A stretch of 64,000 bases of DNA from Nemertoderma westbladi (GCA_032718475.1 JAUCBJ010002695.1:1-64000); one strand, 5' to 3'. Shown: positions 43,211 through 55,230, counted from the first letter of the stretch. The notes: generated by a model not told the origin, from the sequence alone. Program-made: numbers and translations.

Positions 43211-45236
43211 ACCCTAGCTCATAAGCCCAGACTTGCATTCAGCAAAGCAAAGTCGACACCGCCAGATTCAGCATCGGTCCCGAAACTCGAGTTGACAGCA
43301 GCGAGGTTAGGATTAAGGGCCACGGCCTACCTGATGGATGCTATTCCCAACATAGTGGAAACACACTACTGGACGGACTCCATGGTAGTGCTCGATTGGC
43401 TACACAATGAAAGGACGAGATACCCTATATTCGTCGCGAATAGGGTGGACGAAATAAGGGCGATGACGAAGTTGGAAAGGTGGCACTACTGCCCAACGGA
43501 CGAGAACCCAGCGGACTTGTTATTGTGGGGCATGGCACGCCACACTTTCTTGAAGAAGGAAGTATTGTGGCAGCACGGGCCACAATTCCTGAACGACAGA
43601 ACAGCCTGGCCACCGATGAAGAAGGTGGACCCGGGCTCAGAGGAAGTAGCACTAGAGGAGGAGGGAGGAGACTCAGAAGGCGAGGAGATATATAGCCAGA
43701 TGGTGAGGGAGATAAGGGACGTGCAACCAAAACCGGAAGAACTGTGCGATAACCCGACAGACAAACTCCTTAGATACAGCTCAAGTTGGTACAAGACCAA
43801 GAAGTTAGTGGCGTACTGGAGAGCCTTCGGGAACTTCCTAAAAGGGGTCGGCCAAGACACCAAGAACAAACCAAACGTCGATCTGGAGGGAGCGGCCAAG
43901 GCCGTAATCCTTTACGAACAAAGAAAGAGCTACGGCGACGAGGTGGAGCGAATCGGTAAACAGCAACATCTCCGACGGGACAGCGAGCTGATCGCGGTGT
44001 CGCCACAACTCAATGATGATGGAATCTTAGTAATGAATTCTAGAGTGCTAAATAATAACAGCCTCATTATACCACCAAAACCCATCATCATCCCTAATAA
44101 ATCGCCGATAGTGCACCAGATCATTTGGGACTCCCGCAAGTCGATATTGCACGGGGGCACCAACCGGACCCTCACGGAGATACGGAGGACCTTTTGGATC
44201 ACACAGTTGAGGAAGAAGGTAAAGGCGGTGGTGGAGCAGTGCCAGATCTGCCAATGGACGAGAAAGGAGCAGGCCTTACAGGAGATGGCGCCACTACTGG
44301 CCAGTAGGGTGAGACAGCACGACCCGCAATTCACACACTGCGGTGTAGATATGTTCGGGCCGATAAAGATTAAGGTGATGCGGCACACGGAGAAGCGCTA
44401 CGGCATTATCTTCGTATGTAATAACACGCCGGCGGTAGGGATAGAACTCGCCCAAGACGCAACCGCATCGGCATTCATCAATTCCCTAGAGAGGTTCAGA
44501 GACCGCAAAGGTGGGACGATCGCAGTAATGTACTCGGATAATGGAACCAACTTTGTGGGGGCAGAGAACGAGCTGGCAGAGGCCTTGGACATCCTGGAAG
44601 GGGAGGAAGTCAGGGCAGACGACGACAGGTGAAGTGGGAGAGGAGGACGCCGTATGCTCCGCATACTCTAGGATGCGTCGAGAGACTCGTGGGTAGTTCT
44701 AACCGTCTGATGACGAAGTTGATGAACACCCACATGGTAACAGAGGACGTACTAAGGACGGTACTAGCAAAGTGCGAGGGTATCATTAATAGCAGACCGC
44801 TATACCCAGAAAATGATGACCCAGAATCATTAGATGTGCTGACGCCAGTCACTTTCTAATGGAGAGGCCGGCGAACATCGACATGTGGGGTGTAGACCCA
44901 GACGATATACACTCCCGACAGAGTTGGAAAGTTGCTAAGGCGATAAGCGCGGAGCACTGGAGGAGGTGGGTCGAGGAATATCTACCCACGCTTCATAGGA
45001 GGAGCAAGTGGAGAAATACAAATAGGGAGTTGAAAGAGGGTGATCTGGTGATCGTCATGGACGATACCATCATCAACAACCAATGGAGATTGGCGAGAGT
45101 TGTGGGCACTTACTCCGATGAGGACGGAAGAGTCCGATCGGTAGAAGTGCGGATAGGTGGAAAGATAGGAGCGAAAGATAGGAAGACCTACAGGAGGGCT
45201 GTAGGGAAGTGTTGCCTTCTAGAGGGCGCACCATAG
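43211..45236 (+). pseudogene. pol: BEL pol: RNase H remnant, integrase, DUF5641-like end
   Basis: Resumes with PKLELTAARLGLRA and HYWTDSMVVLDWL (RNase H-side region), then the integrase zinc finger (LHGGTNRTLTEIRR, then CQICQWTRK) and the catalytic core with FTHCGVDMFGP and VMYSDNGTNFVGAENEL. The last acidic motif (LGCVERLVGSSNRLM) lies in another frame from 44629, so there is a frameshift at about 44630. A stop at 44857-44859 precedes the C-terminal DUF5641-like part (LKEGDLVIVMDDTI, NNQWRLARVVGTY). Compared with normal BEL pol, sequence between RT and RNase H was lost at the nested insertion. Confidence 0.88.
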
Positions 45237-45369
45237 AGTTTAGTCGTCCAAGTGTTGGACTGAGGGGGGTGGGATTGAGGGCGAGATGCCCTTCCTACAC
45301 ACAAAATATAAAAAAAAATAATAAATAAAGAAAGAGAAAGTAATAGTACGTAGTAAGTAAGTAGGCAGA

Positions 45370-45660
45370 TAGAAGTTAGTTAGTAAGAGGGTACGTAGTA
45401 CCGTTAGTAAATTTAGTTAGTAAGAGGGTACGTAGTACCGTTAGTAAAGTTAGTTAGTAAGAGGGTACGTAGTACCGTTAGTAAAGTTAGTTAGTAAGAG
45501 GGTACGTAGTACCGTTAGTAAAGTTAGTAAGAGGGTACGTAGTACCGTTAGTAAAGTTAGTTAGTAAGAGGGTATGTAGTACCGTCAGTAAAGTTAGTTA
45601 GCAAGAGGGTACGTAGTACTGTTAGTAGAGTTAGTTAGTAAGAGGGTACATAGTACCAGT
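45370..45660. repeat. 37-bp tandem repeat in BEL (left array)
   Basis: About eight copies of GTTAGTTAGTAAGAGGGTAC followed by GTAGTACCGTTAGTAAA. It lies between pol and the accessory gene and continues at 46881 as a related longer unit. Confidence 0.9.
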
Positions 45661-46880
45661 CTCAGTCACGGCCCAATCTCCTCCAATGAACGCAGTCTGT
45701 TCGCCCTTTCCCCACGGATGGCAGGAATGGGACTGCGGAATCCCGCAACCGAGGCCCCACATTCATATGCCGTATCACGGGCGGGAACCAGATCCCTTGC
45801 CGAGGCCATTTTGGGACACCGCGAGTTCTCCAACGCGCAACACCTCGGTTGTCTACAGAGTGCAAGGAAGGAAGGACGGGAGCAGCAGCTTGGGAGAGAG
45901 AAATCCAACTTGGAAGCTGTGCTGGAGGAACTGCAACTGGACCGCCGGCGGACTGTACAACGTACCGCCGACTTCCGTTCGAGTGGGTGGATCTCCTTCC
46001 TGCCCATGGCCGACCACCAGATGGACTTGTCCCCCCTGGAGTTCCGGGATGCGCTGGCGATCCGATACGGCCGCCCCCTGGCGGCAGTGCCAAGCCAGTG
46101 TGATGGGTGCGGGGCCGCCTTCAATTTAAACCACGGTTTAAATTGTAAAAATGGCGGCCTCGTTATACAGCGCCATAACGAACTACGGGACGTGGTTGGA
46201 GACCTCTCGGCTATGGCTTTCGGACCTCGAAACGTAGTCTGTGAGCCGGTTGTCCGCGAGCAGCAGGGAGTGGAGGGTGCCGCAGGTCTTCGGTGCGATG
46301 TGGGGATACGGGGTGCGCTAAACCCACAGACCCAGGCGTTGATAGACATTCGGGTTATCAACCTTGACGCCGGGTCCTATGAGGGTCCCAATGTCTATCC
46401 TCAAGTCGGCCGAAGACCAAAAGAAGCGGCTGTACGCGGAAGCAGTGACGGTACGACGGGGCGACTTCTCCCCATTTGTTGCGTCCTGTGACGGCGTACT
46501 CGCTCCGCAGGCAAACCACCTCCTCCGTATCTTGGCTGATAGGCTGCACCGTTCCTGGGGGCGACCTTTCAGCACCATGATGGGCTGGGTCCGAACTCGC
46601 GTCCAGTTCGCGATAATACGCGGGGCCTCCCATTGTCTACGGGGCTCACGGGTGAAGTGGAGAAGTGGGCAGGGGTTTGAGGATGGTGCTGGGCTGCCAA
46701 GCAGTATTTAGAACAGCTTTGGAGCCTTGGCTGTACTGCTATCTTTAGACAATCAATATTAATGCTAATATCTCTTTTACTTAACGTTTGTATCTCTTTG
46801 CGTTAATGTGACTTGATTTCTTAACTAAATGCTTGTAATGTGCAGCTTCAAAATGTCTAATATTATTAATATACTGAGTG
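45661..46880 (+). mobile_element. LINE 3' end with nuclease-like domain, nested in BEL array
   Basis: Frames at 45718-46491 and 46364-46711 (one frameshift near 46400) encode the C-terminal part of a reverse-transcriptase protein: FRDALAIRYGRPLAAVPSQC, DGCGAAF…HGLNCKNGGLVIQRHNELRD, then CDVGIRGALNPQTQALIDIRV, then FAIIRGASHCLRGSRVKWRS. A zinc-ribbon followed by a D…D-I-R-V core resembles the restriction-enzyme-like endonuclease of some LINE clades. TAGTACCAGT at 45651-45660 and 46891-46900 may be the target duplication but is also part of the array. Confidence 0.75.
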
Positions 46881-47130
46881 AGTTAGTACGTAGTACCAGT
46901 TAGTAAGAGTTAGTTGGAGAGTTAGTTAGTAAGAGGGTACGTAGTACCGGTTAGTAAGAGTTAGTTGGAGAGTTAGTTAGTAAGAGGGTACGTAGTACTG
47001 GTTAGTAAGAGTTAGTTGCAGAGTTAGTTAGTAGTAGGAGGGTACGTAGTACCGGTTAGTAAGAGTTAGTTGGAGAGTTAGTTAGTGAGAGGGTACGTAT
47101 AGTACCGTTAGTAGTAAGAGTTAGTGGTAG
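46881..47130. repeat. about 51-bp tandem repeat in BEL (right array)
   Basis: Four to five copies of GTTAGTTAGTAAGAGGGTAC, then GTAGTACCGGTTAGTAAGAG and TTAGTTGGAGA. An extended version of the 37-bp unit to the left. Confidence 0.85.
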
Positions 47131-47594
47131 GAGGATATTTATAATATAGTATATGGTAAGAATTAGTAGAAATCAGTTGGGAAGTCAGTAGAGTTAGTGG
47201 TAGGTAGCGAGAGGGGGGCACATGGGTACAGCTGGATAAATCGTGTAGGCCACACGATACATACTGCTGTACTGCACAGACCCATAGAGTAGTCTAGAAG
47301 ATGGATTACAAAGTAGAATAATCCATTACCAGACATTGTGTTATCAATGTTGTAGGATAAAATAAAATATTTGAATTAAATAAAACAGAAAATTAGACAA
47401 ATTATGGTAACAGTAGGAGAAATATTCTGGAACATAATTAAAGTAACGGACAGAATTACGAAATTTAGTAGAATTTGGCACTTTTAGAAAATTAGGGTAG
47501 GAAAATTAGGCGATAACCTAACGTACAGTGAGAAATAGGCCATTATCGGACAGTACAGACCATCGAAACCACATCACTCATTTATTATTGTGCC
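47131..47594. other. leader of the BEL accessory gene
   Basis: Non-coding, with continued GTTAGTAG-type remnants at first. CCTTATAG at about 47605-47612, just downstream, is a possible splice acceptor for a subgenomic message; that is inference. Confidence 0.3.
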
Positions 47595-49957
47595 TTGGCA
47601 AGGCCCCACCTTATAGGTGAGCGATCGGAAGAGTTGGAAATGGCAGAGAAACTGGTCAGAAAGAGAAAGGCGGAGTTGGGAGGGAAGGAGATACTGGTGG
47701 ATTTCACCGAGAGGCATCCGGAAGAAAATATGAGGGGATACTATGAGCGGTTAGAGAGGGGTAACAAAACGAGAGCGCTGCAGGACCATTTCAGGGAGGT
47801 GCACAAACAGCGACTGGTCGGGACCTACGGGACACCGTCACTAGACAATGCGATCTTCGAGCATTTCCACTACGTGGTGAAGGGAGACGAGGCGAAGTTC
47901 GGGATACCGAAGTACGCAAAGGAGCCACCGAGAAAGGATTGGAAGAGGTTCGTAGAGTCCGTCAGCAGGGGAGGATACATGGTCCTAGACGATGAGGGGA
48001 CCGTGGAAGTGGAGGAAGGTTCGAGAAGAGGGTCGACAGGGTCGGCCAGAACCATACTCCTGCATTTGGCCGCACCAAATGGGGATATATTCCTGTTCGA
48101 TCTAGGGACGTATGGAAAGAAGAACGGACCGAAGTTGAACCGACTGCCAAAAGCGGTGCAGAGTCTAGTAAGGGAGAAGTCGACGATAAAGGTGGGATCG
48201 GCGATCCGCGACGATGCGGAGAGGATCATCGGTCCGGAGACCCCCAACCTCCTGGATACGCAAACAGTCTACATGGCTATGACGGCGCCAGACGGGTTGG
48301 GACTAGTGGAGAACGCAGGCCATTGTGGAGCGGTGGCGATGGGCCAGCTAATGGAGCTCGTATGCCACAAACCAATGGACTGGGGTAAATTCAGGGAGGA
48401 GTATGGAGCGGAGTTGGCAAACTCGCTGAAGTGGGGAGCGAGGCCGGGGAAGCAAGAGGTGTATCAATTCCAGAGAGGCGCGATAAAGGTATATCAGAAG
48501 CAATATATCCTGCAGGAGAACTGGATTATGATAGGTTTGCTAAACCTATTCATCAGAGAGAACCAACAGCATTCCTGCTATCGAGATCACCCCTGAACTA
48601 CAGAAGAGCCTTCAGAGTGGCTTTCGAGGGTCTGGTAGACCACCCGGGGCTGAAGGGCGAGTCGGTGTATTATAACTGCCGACATCTAGTAGACAGGGAT
48701 GTGGATATGCCATATCAGAGGTGGGAGCAGCTAGAGGCGGATAGACGAGAAGCGAAGCGATTGGAAGAAATCGCTAGACGAGAAAGGAGAGAGGCAGAAG
48801 AAAGGGAGGAGGCAGATAGGGCAGAGAGCTACGGGTTCGAGGAACAGGCGGCCTTAGACGAACTTCATTGGACATCATCAGCGAGTTCAGGTGAGTCTCT
48901 AGGGCGAGAGTTGGGGTGGACGGTAGGGTCACCGAAACAGTCAACATCGGGACTGCATGCGACGCCCATACCAGCGGGCGCCGAGGGCGATTTCGCGCAG
49001 AGGAGACCGGGGGAGCTGGAAGGATGGAAGATCACGGGCGAGAGCCAAGGTGGGAAAGGACACGGTGGATCCACCGGGATACCGGGATTGGAGCCACTCC
49101 CATAGGAGGACGAGGATGACGACGAGTTCGGAGAGATGCCGCCCATCGGGAGGATCGGCCACTCTGACATGGACTGGGTTGGCGGGAGGGTGGTGACGGC
49201 CAGTGGGGCGAGAGCCTTCTAGGATAGACCCGTCAAGCGGGCCTGGGTGCATGAGGAGCCGGTGATGGATTTCGCGGGGAGCACCATCAGGTTGGGCGAG
49301 CAACCGGGAATGGCACCACGAGTAATATTCGGAGAGACGATGCCCAGGAGGGGCGAGGAGATAGACGTGGACAGGGACGCTAACGTCCAAAAGTTCGCTT
49401 ACCAGCGACTCCACAGACCGAGGAGATCGCTTGGGACGAAAGACGATGTGGGGCGGGAGACATTGGTGCTCGGCTGCAATTACTGCGGGAGGCAAACTCA
49501 CCAGGAAAGGAGCTGTTTGTACCGATTCCAGAAAGGGACTAGTTGTCTCTACTGCCGCGAGTCGAGCCACAGGATGGGGGCGTGTCCAAGGTTGCACAAC
49601 CGGTGTTCCAAGTGGAACTTCCAGGGGCACTACTGACGCCAGTGCAACTGGATGGACGATGAGGAGAAGTTTAGGATCTTCGAGGAATGGGCCGATGTCG
49701 GCGCCATGACGCGGCAGCGTATGAAGGCCCAGGAATTCTGGTGGGGCTTCTTTAATATCAACCGGGAGGCCCACCTGGAGATTATTAAACGGAGACTTCC
49801 GTTTACCTACCAGGAGGTGTCAACGGCGGTGTCGTATGCCAGGGTGATAAATACGCCAAAGGGGGAAGCAACAGGGCCATTCGTAGGGGCCACCCGCGAA
49901 GCGATACCGGGAGCTGATAACACCAGCGCCCAAGGAGTCGACAATGGGAATAAGTAG
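47595..49957 (+). pseudogene. BEL accessory gene: DEDD-exonuclease-like plus zinc knuckles
   Basis: Located where some LTR elements carry env, but with no membrane segment. The first ATG is 47640. An N-terminal domain (KLVRKRK, HPEENMRGYYERL) is followed by an exonuclease-like core: GYMVLDDEG (D-X-E at 47988-47996), ILLHLAAPNGDIFLFDLG, then TIKVGSAIRDD (Asp at 48213), LLDTQTVYM and a WGARP…VYQ…VYQ segment that fits Exo III of the WRN/RNase D group, except that the expected last Asp is not seen. After a frameshift near 48530 comes a charged coiled region, then zinc-knuckle-like CNYCGRQTHQERSC, CLYCRESSHRMGAC and a third in GHY, then FEEWADVGAMT. In-frame stops lie at 49103, about 49219 and 49634. 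The homologue is at 7.9-12.5 kb. Confidence 0.6.
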
Positions 49958-50755
49958 AGAGCTAACGGCGAAGGTCAGAAACTTAAAAGGGGATAAGAAC
50001 AAGGGAGCGGCAACGACCAGGAAACAACCAAGAGAGGAGGACGATAGAGGGAAGGAGTTGAGATGGTTCCCAAAGTCAGGTGGAACGAACTAAGACTTGG
50101 CTAATACCAGAACCTAAGTGATACGAACTCCTAAGTGCAAATTTAATTAAAAGTGCAATTAGTATGTACGTATGTAATAATCATCAGCATAGTCGCATAG
50201 CAAATTTATAATCAAAGTAAGTACTATAGTCTTATAACCTTTTCCAATTAGCTACTGGGATTGGGGACCAATTGACTATGACAGGCCAAAGACATTAGAT
50301 GACTTCACACTTCTTGAGTGCGACGGCACAGGAGGGGAGGGTGAGGCCCGTCAGGAGTGAGTAGGTGAGATAAATGTTGAGTACAGGACGCGCGGAGAGA
50401 GTGCGGGTCCAATTCAAGTAATTCAAGTATGGGGGGGGGAGGAGTAAGAGTTAGAGTGGAGTTAGAGTGGAAGAGAAGTTAGAGTGGAGTTAGAGTGGAG
50501 AGAGTGTTGTTGAAACAAAATTCTGTGAGAGAAACCACAATTGGCTCGACACCGAGACGCCAGATGTCTTGGTGCAACATAGGTGAAGTTGCACCAAGAG
50601 AGGGTAGAAATATCATACCCATAGGGAGCGGCCTGGAAAGCCGACTCCAAGAAAATAACTCCACCCCACACACGGTAGTAGACCGGATTCCAGCGGAATT
50701 GAAGCGCACTCGAGGTTGATGCTATCTTCTCACCGGGAAGATAGCATGGGGGGAG
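49958..50755. other. BEL 3' untranslated region with polypurine tract
   Basis: Non-coding; GTTAGAGTGGA repeats at about 50448-50503. GATAGCATGGGGGGAG at 50740-50755 directly before the 3' LTR is the likely polypurine tract. A short frame at 50495-50719 is not supported. Confidence 0.6.
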
Positions 50756-51329
50756 TGTTAGCGGATTCAATTCCGCTAACCACCCCATAAAAGCCGGGAA
50801 ACGGCGCCTTTAAGCAATACTGGGAAGCACGAGGTTGATTACCAATCAACCTCGTATCACCCCCAATAAACGGGGACGACAAACCCCAAAGGGCCGTATA
50901 CAATAGGGGTCAGAGGTTAAGCCTCCGGGAAAGGGAAAGTACAGTAGCAAAGGGGGAAACACTACCACAGAGGTGTGAGCCCAGAATTAGGTTGTTGGCC
51001 AATGGGGGGCAAGCATCGACTGAGTAGTAAGGCCACAAAGTAGGTAATCAATATATTTTACCGGTTGGTGTCATATCACAGTTAGTTTACTCAGTCAGTT
51101 AGGGCAGTACGGTAACATTTTATTACCGTAACCGCCGTCACCAACTATTCTATATCACCAGTTGTCTGCCATTTATTCAATATCTATCAACTGTGTTATC
51201 TGTTCTTTAATCATATACTATATTTTATATTCACCAATAATATCGGAATGACAATAAACCCATTTTCACTCACACGGCAGGGACCCGTAAATAAACTAAA
51301 ACCGGTCGGGATCCTGTGACCCCGTCACA
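50756..51329 (+). repeat. BEL 3' LTR
   Basis: Matches the 5' LTR with a low percentage of differences by eye and a small insertion near 51118-51127 (ACATTTTATT). Confidence 0.93.
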
Positions 51330-51645
51330 CAGATATAAGCCTACAACAGCTATGAGTATTTATGTCATTATATCTTCTGTCACCTGAGATAATAAGTAAT
51401 ACAACATTTATAGTATAGAGTCAATAGGAATTGAAATACAGGCAGTGTGGTTGGAGTTATGTCTGTGTTGCTATAGCAATACTACTGGCTGCCTATTACA
51501 GTACAATTCCCCTCTGCCCTGGTAAGGCTACACCAACATCTCCCAGACAGCTAGCAGCTCTACAGTACACTCCCGCAGAGACTATGTTGACCAATAATGG
51601 GAAGTATTATATTTTACTCAATAATTGTGCCGCTTTAATAACGTT
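51330..51645. repeat. duplicated segment, copy A (right part)
   Basis: Starts with the right CAGAT and matches 53513-53701 and 58468-58566 in copy B (CAGATATAAGCCTACAACAG, GTCACCTGAGATA, GACTATGTTGACCAATAATG). Not coding: the 86-codon frame here is not conserved in copy B. Confidence 0.85.
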
Positions 51646-52215
51646 TAGATCAATTAAAGATCCATTTATTAAAGCAAATCATTTGAACTAATAATGGAAT
51701 GTATAACTTTTATAGAACTATAATGGAATGTTGTATGGGGATTACAGCTGTATAACTTTTAAGTGTAATTATTTAAATCTTATACTAGAAAATAATTAAT
51801 ATCCTTTAAGGAGGCAGGTTGAAATTTATGTTGTTACCCTAATCAACTTAATTAACTAATTAACTGCTATTATCTTAGCTTCTCGAAGGCCGAAAATTCA
51901 ACTTGGAAAATTTCTAAACTTTGGCCAGACTATATGTGTACCAAGTTTGGTTAAATTTCGTTAACATTTGGCTGAGTTATTAACGTTTAAAATTGGACAC
52001 GACAGAACGACAGAACGACAGAACAACAGATCAACAGAACAACAGACACACCAATTGAGTTAGTGGTACCTGTATGCTAAGCTCGCGTACTTTCGTCGCT
52101 CGCCCCACAGGCCACCAGAAAACGCAGATTTGTACAATTGTGAACACATTTTATCAAATGTGTACCAGTGTAATGTAATGTTGTTGAACGGGACAATTGA
52201 ACATAATTGAAGACG
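51646..52215. other. non-coding with LINE 3'-tail relic
   Basis: At about 51900-52055, TATATGTGTACCAAGTTTGG, GCTGAGTTATTAACG and then a run of (ACAGAACGAC)n-type repeats form the typical tail of an invertebrate LINE. No coding part remains. Confidence 0.5.
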
Positions 52216-53701
52216 TTCGTGGGGCCATCGCGCAGGACGAGGCTCAGTTATCAGATACAGATTAAAATTAAGCGATTGTATCACAAAATCAGGTTTTGAG
52301 AAATTTACCCACACCACCAATCAATCAAAGAAAGGGGGACAGTACGTGTTCACCCCTTTTAATTCCCCCCCCCCCCCCCCCCCCACCCTTCCCACCCACC
52401 AATACATAACCGCGACATCTACCACCCACGGAATGGTAGCACGAACTTATTTCCAATCGCACGTTCAATATGCAAAGCCAGGTGGTTTATAGGAATATAA
52501 TAAACGCAGTACTCGTCTTCATTATAAGCCTCGTTGCGTTCGTCCTGTTTTGTATTTAAATATATTTCTTAAACGCAGGCTGACGATCTTTATAATAATA
52601 ATAACTAGGGATGCGTTCAATATGTGAAGCCAGGAGGTTTATATAATAATAATAGTCAACGCATTACTCGTCTTCATTATAAGTCTCGTTGTGCTCGTCC
52701 TGTTTTGTATTTAAATATATTTCTTAAACGCAGGCTGACAATCTTTATAATAATAATAACTAGGGATGCGTTCAATATGTGAAGCCAGGTGGTTTATATA
52801 ATAATAATAGTCAACGCAGTACTCGTCTTCATTATAAGCCTCGTTGTGCTTGTCCTGTTTTGTATTTAAATATATTTCTTAAACGCAGGCTGACGACCAG
52901 TACTTTATAACTACCGATGCCTTCAATAGGCGAAGCCAGGTATGGTTTATAGGAATATAAAAAACGCACTAGGCAGTACTCGTATGAATTATTATAAACG
53001 TCGTTGTGCTCGTCCTATTTTGTGTTTAAACATATTTCCTAAACGCAGACTGACGGACGATCTCTATAACTACTGATGCCTTCAATAGGCGAAGCCAGGT
53101 ATGGTTAATAGGAATATAGTCTACACAGTACTCGTCTTCATTATATGCCTCGTTGCGGTCGTCGCTCGTCCTGTTTTGCATTAAAATATTTTTCCTAAAC
53201 CAAGACTGACGATCTTTATACAGTTATAACTATGCGAAGTTTTGAAACTGTGCGAGTAACTGCTGATACATCTATGTGGAGATGTGTGATACAACGCCAA
53301 CGCATCGTATGCCGATGGAGTAATATGGGTATTGAAATAATATTAAATCAATGTACATTGTACACTCTTAAAGCTGCAGCGAAAAAATTTAGATAATTTC
53401 CTTGGTTACATATCAAATAATAATATTATTTTTAAGAACATTAATTTTACTACTTTGCAAAAATTCAATTAAAAAATAACCAGACAAATATATTGCGGAA
53501 TAAACTATTTCAGATATAAGCCTACAACAGTAATTATATCTTCTGTCACCTGAGATAGTAAGTAATACAACATTTATAGTATAGAGTCAATAGGAATTGA
53601 AATACAGGCAGTGTATGGTTGGAGTTATGTCTGGGTTGGCATAGCAATAATACTGGCTGCCTATTACAGTACAATTCGCCTCTGGTAAGGCTACACCAAC
53701 A
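52216..53701. repeat. duplicated segment, copy B, with empty insertion sites
   Basis: Direct duplicate of copy A. The 145- to 150-bp tandem unit is expanded to about five units (52470-53220) against about two in copy A. At about 53327-53338 ATGGGTATTGAAAT is the uninterrupted gypsy site, and near 53507-53525 TTTCAGATATAAGCC is the uninterrupted BEL site. A poly-C run lies at 52366-52384. Interrupted at 53701 by a LINE and resumes at 58468. Confidence 0.9.
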
Positions 53702-53820
53702 ATTGATTAATGAAAGACTGTGTAGCCATAGGTTGTAACAGTAATCCTGTACTGATAACCTGTGTACTGTACTGACTTTGATTTATCTGTATATGATATA
53801 CCTGACTTTGGATCCGGAGG

Positions 53821-55230
53821 ATGGTTACACCTCAAACAAGCGATTCTTCCGGCGAAGAATCAGATTCTATAGCATTAATATCGGATCGCGATACCGGTAC
53901 GGGTACGGCAGATACAACGGCCTCGGCGACGAACACATCCGATATCGAATTACTGCGCGCAGTGTCGAGAGGCAAGCAGAAAACTAAATCCCCAAAGAAA
54001 CGACCTATAACCAAGGCGATTCGGAATGACACCAAAGCCGCAACTGGCACCGGACGGGGGCCTACACTGGCACTGACGGATAAACGGAAATTATCCCGAG
54101 TTATCAAGAAACCGAATGAATCCCCAACAATCCGCAACAGTTCCCAGAGGCCTACTACTACCGTGACCGGATGCATGCCGTTGGCTTCACCTAAAACTCA
54201 CACTCCGACCTCGGAGCTTGAGCAGTCTGGAGCAACGGCCAACGATACAGGGAACGATTCGAGTAGTATTTGCCCTCACTGTAATAAGAAAGTTGGGTCA
54301 ACAAACCCATTACGCTGTGATATTTGCGTAAAACTGATTCATTGTTCTTGTTTGAATATAACCGAGATTGAAGCTACTCTGATATCAAAGTGCAAAAACT
54401 GCAAAATAATGTGCAACCTGTGCGACTCCGACGGGAAATCGTTCAGTCGTCACTCAACAAGTTTGGCGGAAGAGGTTAAACAGGTGGTTGTTTCACAGAT
54501 GACAGGGTTTAGAGACAGTCTGGATACATTGCGAAAGGAGGTCCGCGAGCTAAAAACTGGTGGACGGGCCGACAATCCCGAGTTCGAGGAGGTCTCGGAC
54601 TTGGACACGGACGAGGAGGATGGAGTCGAGTGGATTATCCCGAAGGATAAACGGCGCTCAAAAACAAAAAGGAAGAAAGCCCCAACACCATTCGCACAAG
54701 TAGTGCAGGATTCGGTACGAGAGGCTTTAGAAATACAGACGAAACATGATCAAGTTAAGAGAGAAGTTATAGTCTCCTGATTGGAGGAATCTAAATCCCC
54801 GAAGGATGAAAGGAAGACTATCTCAGATATCTGTACCGTGGCAGGTGTAAGCCCAAATACAGTTACAGACATAGTTCGCCTTGGTCGACCGGTGGATAAA
54901 AGGAACAGGTTGTTAAAATTGACCTTCACTACGGAACAAGATGCCAGAGACTTTCGGGTAGGTTTCAATGATTCGAAAAGCTCGGAGACTCCATCCATAT
55001 ACGATAAACTTACGGTACGCCCGAGCCGGACAGAGGAAACCGAACGCCATATCCGTTCTCAACGGAAGATAGTGAGTCGAATGAACAAAGAGATAAAAGA
55101 TAGCAATGAGGACAATACTACTTCCAGCTACAGCATCCGCCCCGATGGTACGATATGGAAGTTCGTAAAGCAGGACGATGGTTACTGGAGACGTGATCGC
55201 TCTTGGAAACAGGAGCGGGAAAACGAGTAA
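53821..55230 (+). pseudogene. LINE ORF1 with PHD finger
   Basis: One frame of 470 codons with a single TGA at 54778-54780. The N-terminus is Ser/Thr- and Lys-rich; residues about 149-205 hold C-X2-C…C-X2-C…H-X2-C…C-X2-C (SICPHCNKKV, LRCDICVKLIHCSCLNI, CKNCKIMCNLC), a C4HC3 PHD-type finger. A coiled coil follows (QVVVSQMTGFRDSLDTLRKE). ORF1 proteins of this superfamily bind RNA in the retrotransposition particle. Confidence 0.85.

Larger units (their letters stand above)
34383..51329 (+). mobile_element. BEL/Pao LTR retrotransposon, 16.9 kb with nested insertions
   Basis: LTRs of 566 and 574 bp, 5-bp target duplication CAGAT (34378-34382 and 51330-51334), and gag, protease, RT and integrase domains of BEL type. 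Nested inside are an RTE-like LINE plus satellite (about 40988-43210) and a LINE end (45661 to about 46880). Removing these still leaves over 13 kb, far above the usual 6-8 kb. The surplus comes from a long gag, tandem arrays, and an extra gene between pol and the 3' LTR. All genes carry frameshifts or stops. The empty site is preserved near 53513-53517. Confidence 0.95.

Noticed and set aside
47595-49957. Envelope gene of the BEL element
   Set aside because: Position fits, but there is no signal peptide, membrane segment or cleavage motif; knuckles and exonuclease-like motifs point elsewhere.
50495-50719. 74-codon frame before the BEL 3' LTR
   Set aside because: Lies in untranslated sequence with GTTAGAGTGGA repeats and has no recognisable feature.
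51431-51691. 86-codon frame with a hydrophobic start
   Set aside because: The duplicate in copy B has length differences that break the frame, so there is no sign of selection.
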